Assembly: GCF_028471905.1 (NCBI RefSeq)
Contig: NZ_CP116902.1
Coordinates: 1,648,501-1,712,500, forward strand
Length of the DNA stretch: 64,000 nucleotides
Direction of reading: 5' to 3'
Source: Aneurinibacillus uraniidurans
GTDB lineage: Bacteria > Bacillota > Bacilli > Aneurinibacillales > Aneurinibacillaceae
Numbering within the stretch: the stretch's first letter is position 1; the number at the start of each line of letters is the position of its first letter. This document shows positions 59,102 to 64,000 of this stretch, piece after piece. Under the pieces are notes generated by a model, which saw only the letters and a list, made by a program, of their open reading frames with translations, was not told where the DNA came from and made no database searches. The translations under genes and the position numbers were made by a program.

Positions 59102-60097
59102 TTAGAAAATATTTAAGTCCCAGCTGTTTGCAATTTGTTTCAATAGCATAACCCCTGCGACGCTATTTCCATACTCGTCAATAGACGGACCGTAAATTCC
59201 GATGCCACATCCACCTTGAAACGGGGAGTCGTCCGCTCTAACACGTGATGGAACAGCTGCCATAATCCCTCCAGAAACCCCGCTCTTAGCAGGCATCCCA
59301 ACAAAAGCGGCAAATTTCCCCGAAGCGTTGTACATGCCGCACGTAAGCATTAATGCTTTTGTGATCCTAGCTATTTCTTTGGGGAAAACTTGTTTCTTGC
59401 AGATCGGATGGTAGCCATCATGAGAGAGGACTAATCCAAGTAGGGCGATGTCTTCGGTGTTGACTTCGATGGCACATTGTTTCAAATAAACTTCCAGCGC
59501 TTCTTCTACTTCTGATTCCAGGAACCCAATTTCCTTAAGATAGTGAGCCAGAGCCCGGTTTCGATGAGCGGTTTGCCACTCTGATTGAAACACTTCTTCA
59601 TTGATCGTCGGACGCTTTCCTACTATTTCTTCAAATAACGTATAAAGAGAGTTCAGTTTTTCTGCTGGTGATCCGCCTGGAAGAAGGGAAGCGACTGTAA
59701 TGGCTCCGGCATTGATCATCGGATTAAATGGCTTTCCAGGTTTATGCATTTCTAAACGAATAATCGAATCAAACGGATCGCCTGTCGGTTCGACATCGAC
59801 CCGGTCTAACACATAAGAAATACCGCGATGCAAGCATGCAGCGACAAAGCTCATCACTTTTGAGATGCTTTGCATCGTAAAAGGGACGTCCCAATCGCCT
59901 GATTTTTGTACAGTCCCATCAGACCCAATCATACAAATGCCGAGCTGTGCTGGATTTGCCTTTCCTAGAGCAGGAATATAGGTGGCACAGTGTCCTTCAG
60001 TAGTAAAGGAGCGATAATGTGTGATCCATTTATCCAGACATTCTAAGCTTTGATGATGGTTTTGGCCTGTCTCCTCATTTTTTACGGCCTGAACCAT
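59102..60097 (-). CDS. glsA: Glutaminase GlsA
   Basis: 331 residues, serine-dependent beta-lactamase-fold glutaminase that hydrolyses glutamine to glutamate and ammonia. The Ser-x-x-Lys motif is QSISKVMSFVAACLHRG near 78-94. GKPFNPMINAGAITVASLLPG near 124-144, CSYTT-like loop with CAIEVNTEDIALLGLVLSHDGYHPI near 215, GMPAKSGVSGGIMAAVP near 270. The ATG at 60097 was preferred because GAGAGG lies 8 bases upstream; an in-frame GTG at 60106 is an alternative. First gene of glsA-glnT. Confidence 0.93.
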   Translation of the reverse strand: MVQAVKNEETGQNHHQSLECLDKWITHYRSFTTEGHCATYIPALGKANPAQLGICMIGSDGTVQKSGDWDVPFTMQSISKVMSFVAACLHRGISYVLDRVDVEPTGDPFDSIIRLEMHKPGKPFNPMINAGAITVASLLPGGSPAEKLNSLYTLFEEIVGKRPTINEEVFQSEWQTAHRNRALAHYLKEIGFLESEVEEALEVYLKQCAIEVNTEDIALLGLVLSHDGYHPICKKQVFPKEIARITKALMLTCGMYNASGKFAAFVGMPAKSGVSGGIMAAVPSRVRADDSPFQGGCGIGIYGPSIDEYGNSVAGVMLLKQIANSWDLNIF

Positions 60098-60212
60098 AGT
60101 TTTCACCTCTCACCTTGCTGCTTACCTATGAAACGATAAAATTGCCAATACTTATCATTTCACGTCGGCTAGATTTAATACGTGACCCCTTTCTCTGGAA
60201 GATATTTCATTT

Positions 60213-60226
60213 GGAAAGCGCTTTCA
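60213..60226. promoter_or_regulatory. Near-consensus CcpA cre site
   Basis: GGAAAGCGCTTTCA matches the optimal TGAAAGCGCTTTCA palindrome at 13 of 14 positions. It lies between glsA and the GlnL-like boxes, close to or just downstream of the likely glsA start of transcription, so it would act by blocking initiation or elongation when preferred sugars are present. Confidence 0.7.
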
Positions 60227-60270
60227 AACATGTTACTCATAAAGATATAATGGATCGTACAGCACGGACT

Positions 60271-60296
60271 ACAAAATAAAACAAGAGACGACAAAA
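60271..60296 (-). promoter_or_regulatory. Triple TTTTGT boxes (GlnL-type operator) upstream of glsA
   Basis: On the minus strand three hexamers, TTTTGT, TCTTGT and TTTTGT, are separated by exactly four bases each (period 10, one face of the helix). Bacillus subtilis GlnL (YcbB) is reported to bind TTTTGT-N4-TTTTGT repeats upstream of the orthologous glutaminase operon. Position and spacing fit GlnL activation of glsA-glnT. Confidence 0.7.
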
Positions 60297-60401
60297 AATC
60301 CCCTAAAAAAATTTTCAGAAGTGTATCACATTGTTTGGATATAAACAAAGTAAGCGTTGTGTTGTATACTGATTTGCAAATAACATGAGGAAGTGGCATC
60401 T

Positions 60402-61709
60402 TTGAACATCAGCCCTATAGTAAAAAAGGACATCTTTATTCTTGTTCTGATGATGGTTACTGTTCCATTAGCAGGTCAATTAAATTTTTATCCGATGAAC
60501 GAAACGTTCCGTGTCAGTTTTGGGGCACCAACGTTTTTCTTCTTTTTATTACTGTTCCGCAAAATACCCGTTGTTTTGCCAGGATTTTTGACGGGAATAC
60601 TGATGGTAGGATTTCGTATTTTCCTGGATTGGATGATGCAGGGGAATTTTAACTTGCTATCTTCTTTTGCCGAATACTACTCAAGTTTTTTCTATTATTT
60701 CACGTATGCGGTTATTTTTTATTTGGTAAAAGCCAAACGATTTTACAGTCAGCCGTTACTTCTCGGATGTATAGGCATTGTGATCGAAATATTGGCTGAC
60801 CTGGTAGAGTTACTGACGCAGCATTTCGGATTAGGAACAACCATTACGTTAGCAGCCTTTAAAGAAATTACGATTATGGCGATTTCCCATAGCTTTCTTG
60901 TACTCAGCTTTTTCAATATGATGAAATTGTATGAATCACAATCGCGGGAGCGGCAGATTAGAAAGCAGAATGAACATATGCTAATGCTCATCTCCAACTT
61001 ATATGAAGAATCCGTTCATTTAAAAAAAACATTGCAGAATGCTGAAAACATCACCAAAAAATCGTATGATCTATACAAACGTTTAACCAGCTTGAAAGGC
61101 GATCAGACCGTGTTTCCGGTTGAGGAGTTAGGAAAACAGGCATTAAAGATCGCTGGTGAGGTGCATGAGATTAAAAAAGATAATCAACGTATTTTTGCCG
61201 GACTTTCTAAGCTTATTTCCGATGAAAGTCTTGCAGATTATATGGACATACATGAACTTGTCGACATCATTGTGCAAACAAACGAGAAGTATGCCCGCTT
61301 ACTGGGAAAAAATATTCAGTTTTTACAAATAATTGAGGGAGTTCATCCGCATTACCATGTTTTCACGGTTCTGTCGATCATCAATAATATTGTGGCAAAC
61401 GCAGTAGAAGCTATTACGGATACAGGAATCATTACCATCACCCTGAAAAGGGAACATGATTCGGTTGAATTTCAGATCGGGGATAACGGTCCCGGTATTA
61501 CCCCGAAGCATAAACAGTTAATTTTCAAACCGGGGTTTACTTCTAAATATGATCATTCTGGAAATCCTTCCACAGGGATTGGACTATCTTATGTAAAAGA
61601 AGTGGTGGAACAACTTGAGGGGAAGATTACAGTTCAGGATGGACCTGACGGAAAAGGCTCGATGTTCATCATTTGCTTGCCGGTTGATCATTTGATTATG
61701 AAAGGGTGA
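60402..61709 (+). CDS. glnK: Sensor histidine kinase GlnK (YcbA-like)
   Basis: 435 residues. Six or so TM helices occupy about 8-190. The cytoplasmic part has a histidine in EVHEIKKDNQRI near 258-270 (probable phosphorylated His), then an HATPase region: N box IINNIVANAVEAI near 326, G1 box DNGPGI near 365 and G2-like STGIGLSYVKEVVEQLEGKI near 392-411. Senses glutamine in Bacillus subtilis. The TTG at 60402 is preferred (GAGGA 10 bases upstream); the GTG at 60393 sits 2-3 bases from the site. Stop is 5 bp before the glnL start region. Confidence 0.88.
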   Translation: MNISPIVKKDIFILVLMMVTVPLAGQLNFYPMNETFRVSFGAPTFFFFLLLFRKIPVVLPGFLTGILMVGFRIFLDWMMQGNFNLLSSFAEYYSSFFYYFTYAVIFYLVKAKRFYSQPLLLGCIGIVIEILADLVELLTQHFGLGTTITLAAFKEITIMAISHSFLVLSFFNMMKLYESQSRERQIRKQNEHMLMLISNLYEESVHLKKTLQNAENITKKSYDLYKRLTSLKGDQTVFPVEELGKQALKIAGEVHEIKKDNQRIFAGLSKLISDESLADYMDIHELVDIIVQTNEKYARLLGKNIQFLQIIEGVHPHYHVFTVLSIINNIVANAVEAITDTGIITITLKREHDSVEFQIGDNGPGITPKHKQLIFKPGFTSKYDHSGNPSTGIGLSYVKEVVEQLEGKITVQDGPDGKGSMFIICLPVDHLIMKG

Positions 61710-61714
61710 TTTCG

Positions 61715-62647
61715 ATGCTTTTTTTTATCACAGATGATGATGAAGCGGTGCGCTCCATGCTGGCACAAATCATCGAAGACGAGGATTTAGGAGAGGTAGC
61801 AGGGGAAGCAGAAGATGGTTCCTTGATAGATGGCCATATGCTAACCTTGAAAAACATAGACATTTTACTGATTGATTTATTAATGCCGGATCAGGATGGG
61901 ATTGAAACCGTTCGACGGATAAAGCCATCATTCAACGGAAAAATTATTATGATTTCGCAAGTAGAGTCAAAAGAAATGATCGGGGAAGCGTATTCGCTCG
62001 GCATCGAATACTACATCACCAAACCGATCAACCGGATCGAAGTGTCGACGATCATTCGGAAAGTCATCGAACAAACGCGGGTCGAAAAATCCATACAAGA
62101 CATTTACCGATCATTTAATACCATGCTGAAATTGGATAATTCCCAGGATCAGCCGAAAAAAACGTTCAACGAACAACAAATTCGAACGTCCGGTCAGTTT
62201 CTGCTGGCGGAGTTAGGGATAGCGGGTGAAAAAGGGAGTAAAGATTTACTGGACATGCTAGATTATTTATACCAATACGAGCAAGAACAAACGTTAAAAA
62301 ATGGAATCCCGGCCCTTAAAGAAATTTTTTTGAAGGTCGTTCAAAAAAGACTTGGAAAGAGAGCGGCAGAGTCAGAAATAAAAAAAGAGGTCAAGGCTTC
62401 GGAACAGCGCGTTCGCCGCGCTATTTATCAGTCATTAAATCATTTCGCCTCCCTTGGGCTTACTGATTTTTCGAATTGGAAGTTTGAAAATTACGCATCG
62501 AAGTTTTTTGATTTTGCAAGCGTACGGAAAAAGATGACAGAATTAGAGGAGGATTCAGCATCATCAACCACTCTTGCTGGCATCAATACAAAAAAATTCA
62601 TTCAGGTTCTTTATTTTGAAGCAAAACGGGTACATTTGGAGTCGTAA
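61715..62647 (+). CDS. glnL: Response regulator GlnL (YcbB-like)
   Basis: 310 residues. The receiver domain (about 1-115) has acidic residues DDDE near 6, the phospho-acceptor in LLIDLLMPDQDG near 47-58, Thr/Ser and Lys in ISQVE and ITKPINR near 78-105. The C-terminal YcbB DNA-binding domain (about 140-305) contains EQRVRRAIYQSLNHFASLGLTDFSNWKFENYASKFFDF, an unusual helical DNA-binding fold. It activates glsA-glnT. The ATG at 61715 has AAAGGG 8 bases upstream; the frame opens at 61706. Translationally close to glnK. Confidence 0.9.
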   Translation: MLFFITDDDEAVRSMLAQIIEDEDLGEVAGEAEDGSLIDGHMLTLKNIDILLIDLLMPDQDGIETVRRIKPSFNGKIIMISQVESKEMIGEAYSLGIEYYITKPINRIEVSTIIRKVIEQTRVEKSIQDIYRSFNTMLKLDNSQDQPKKTFNEQQIRTSGQFLLAELGIAGEKGSKDLLDMLDYLYQYEQEQTLKNGIPALKEIFLKVVQKRLGKRAAESEIKKEVKASEQRVRRAIYQSLNHFASLGLTDFSNWKFENYASKFFDFASVRKKMTELEEDSASSTTLAGINTKKFIQVLYFEAKRVHLES

Positions 62648-62651
62648 TCAA

Positions 62652-62698
62652 AAAAGCACCACCGCTGCCTTACTCCGGATAGCGATGGTGCTTTTTGG
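62652..62698. terminator. Terminator between glnL and the DUF2867 gene
   Basis: An AAAAAGCACCACCGCT / AGCGATGGTGCTTTTT stem; bidirectional between convergent genes. Confidence 0.85.
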
Positions 62699-62705
62699 TG
62701 TTCCT

Positions 62706-63218
62706 TTACACATTACGCATCATGCTTTTCAACATGGAAGGTACGATTAGCTTATGAACTCTTCCGACAATAAAAAAATACAGTCGCCCAAGCCAATTGT
62801 GGTAATAAACCGTCGTGGATACAGTGGCACATTTCATTCCGTTCCTGTCCTCTAACAAGATGGACACACGAAAGTCTAAGTGACGATCATCTTCTCCCAT
62901 TACGATCTCGTTAGCTGAGCGATTGATTACACGGAATATGCCGACCTGACTTCCCGGTTCAAATGTTATATGCTGCAAATCTGCTGGCTTAGATGTCTTT
63001 AGCCCAATCAAATTTACTAGTTTGTCTCGTATTTTCATTAAGCGGGCGACCCAGGAAGGGGAAGAAGCTAAAAACAGGCGCGAAATAGAATCTACATCGC
63101 AAACTAACTCGTTTGGCAACGTAACTTTGTAGGCATCTGCATAATGTATGTGCGAAAAAGCTTGTTCTACTAAGGATCTTTCGGGAAGGGCAACTTCTTC
63201 AATCGTGTATTTCTCCAT
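62706..63218 (-). CDS. DUF2867 family protein
   Basis: 170 residues, soluble, no signal peptide. HIHYADAYKVTLPNELVCDVDSISRLFLASSPSWVARLMKIRDKLVNLIGLKTS near 23-76 and EDDRHLDFRVSILLEDRNGMKCATVSTTVYYHNWLGRLYFFIVGRVHKLIVPSMLKSM near 108-166 are typical DUF2867. A beta-barrel-like (SRPBCC/lipocalin-like) fold is likely; function unknown. Confidence 0.8.
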   Translation of the reverse strand: MEKYTIEEVALPERSLVEQAFSHIHYADAYKVTLPNELVCDVDSISRLFLASSPSWVARLMKIRDKLVNLIGLKTSKPADLQHITFEPGSQVGIFRVINRSANEIVMGEDDRHLDFRVSILLEDRNGMKCATVSTTVYYHNWLGRLYFFIVGRVHKLIVPSMLKSMMRNV

Positions 63219-63427
63219 TAGTATGCTCCTTTGGCTTAGAACTTGAACTAACTCTAAATAATCAATAATTTTCTACGATTCACTCTCAGCGCTTTCTAAT
63301 TTTTGTATCGGTGATATATGAAAATGTTTATAGAACAAACCTATTCGTATGATAGAGAATATATATTTTCTTTATAGTGGTTGGAGTGATAAAAAGATAA
63401 TAAAAGATACTGGAAGGAGAAGGTAAT

Positions 63428-64000
63428 ATGGGAAAGCTTTTTTCAACGATACTCCCTGAGCATGAAGAATTTATTAGGAAGCAGCGAATATTTTTTGTTG
63501 GATCGGCTCCTTTAGGGGAAGAAGGTCACATCAATATTTCACCAAAGGGTTATGATGTGCTGCGTATATTTTCGCCGACAGAAGTGGCTTATCTGGATTT
63601 AACAGGCAGTGCGAATGAAACGAGTGCTCATGTAGAGGAAAATGGTCGAATTACCTTGATGTTCCTCTCTTTTGAAGAATCGCCGATGATTTTACGTCTA
63701 TATGGTAAGGGGCGTGTGATCCTGCCAGGTACACCTGAATGGGATGAACTACTTCCGCATTTTGAGCTTCTTCCAGGTGCGCGACAGGTGATTCACGTTA
63801 CGATACATACGATAAAAACCTCGTGTGGTTTTAGTGTCCCGCTCTTTTCCTACTCGGGTGAACGTAACACTCTGCAGCAATGGGCAATGAAGACCGGCGA
63901 GCAGGGGATTAAAGAGTATCATGAGAAGAAAAACTATGTAAGTATGGATGGACTGATTACTTCATTAGGTCAGCAAGAAATGAAACCGATTCTTCCTGAA
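63428..64000 (+). CDS. Pyridoxamine 5'-phosphate oxidase-family protein (partial, runs off window)
   Basis: 191 codons are present to the end of the window without a stop. SPKGYDVLRIFSPTEVAYLDLTGSANETSAHVEENGRITLMFLSFEESPMILRLYGKGRVI near 38-98 is typical of PPOX split-barrel flavin proteins (general stress or F420/FMN oxidoreductases). FSVPLFSYSGERNTLQQWAMKTGEQGIKEYHEKKN near 138-172 continues the C-terminal part. AAGGAGAAGGTAAT site upstream of the ATG. Confidence 0.88.
   Translation, partial: MGKLFSTILPEHEEFIRKQRIFFVGSAPLGEEGHINISPKGYDVLRIFSPTEVAYLDLTGSANETSAHVEENGRITLMFLSFEESPMILRLYGKGRVILPGTPEWDELLPHFELLPGARQVIHVTIHTIKTSCGFSVPLFSYSGERNTLQQWAMKTGEQGIKEYHEKKNYVSMDGLITSLGQQEMKPILPE

Overview
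The window looks like chromosomal DNA of a moderately GC-rich member of the Bacillota, order Bacillales, most probably Aneurinibacillus, Brevibacillus or a related Paenibacillaceae genus. This is inferred from strong AGGAGG-type ribosome binding sites, GTG and TTG starts, an AbrB-type regulator, futalosine-pathway menaquinone genes, an SLH-anchored hydrolase, a CYP102A fatty-acid hydroxylase with its TetR repressor, and a GlnK/GlnL-glsA-glnT glutamine module. No rRNA, tRNA or CRISPR array was seen.

Layout. 0-11.7 kb is housekeeping: the end of an Fe-alcohol dehydrogenase, a double-CMD protein, proline dehydrogenase, a CBS protein, an odd HesB-fold protein, thiME, parEC, a GSP13-like S1 protein and pyrB. 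11.9-15.7 kb is a TetR-CYP102A operon. 16-21.6 kb is accessory DNA: a LysR remnant, a MORN-repeat protein, an ISL3 transposase remnant, and four genes (TPR-DUF4261, ankyrin, LRR, unknown) that look like orphan immunity genes of polymorphic toxin systems. 22-30.7 kb holds mqnBD, a stress-protein pair, a fused PduL-acetate kinase, leuCD with a divergent LysR gene, and a small membrane protein. 31-36 kb holds an EamA exporter with a possible leader peptide, a TnpB element with a divergent RHH gene, an AbrB-like regulator and small genes. 36-50 kb holds an HD-GYP protein, a DinG-like helicase, nadE, a NosL-like protein, two MaoC-type hydratases, an SLH-GH18 protein, a TlpA-like protein and two transporters. 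50.8-52.4 kb is a thiosulfate or selenium-type YedE-TusA pair. 52.5-55.6 kb is an AT-rich patch of small membrane proteins. 55.6-62.7 kb holds an MCP and the complete glutamine utilisation module. DUF2867 and PPOX-family genes close the window.

The most striking unexplained structure is a family of eight interspersed elements of about 190-260 bp (R1-R8, at 15.8, 21.7, 30.8, 31.2, 42.5, 42.8, 44.1 and 44.4 kb). Each is a nested palindrome: long outer arms enclose a conserved interior with a further hairpin. Outer arms differ between copies but still pair within each copy, and the inner stem shows compensatory changes. The elements lie only in intergenic DNA. Six form three head-to-head pairs, and several are joined to two other repeated modules: a terminator-like module T and an approximately 90-bp module B. 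Two composite blocks lie in inverted orientation about 11 kb apart. They could be MITE-like elements, structured RNAs or DNA-architecture elements; no encoded protein explains them.

Functional links. GlnK/GlnL probably activate glsA-glnT through three TTTTGT-like boxes with 10-bp periodicity, and a near-consensus cre site suggests CcpA control. TetR probably represses itself and CYP102A through a palindrome at the promoter. The PduL-AckA fusion would convert acyl-CoA to carboxylate plus ATP in one polypeptide. TnpB appears to be controlled by its divergent RHH protein through a palindrome between the two promoters.
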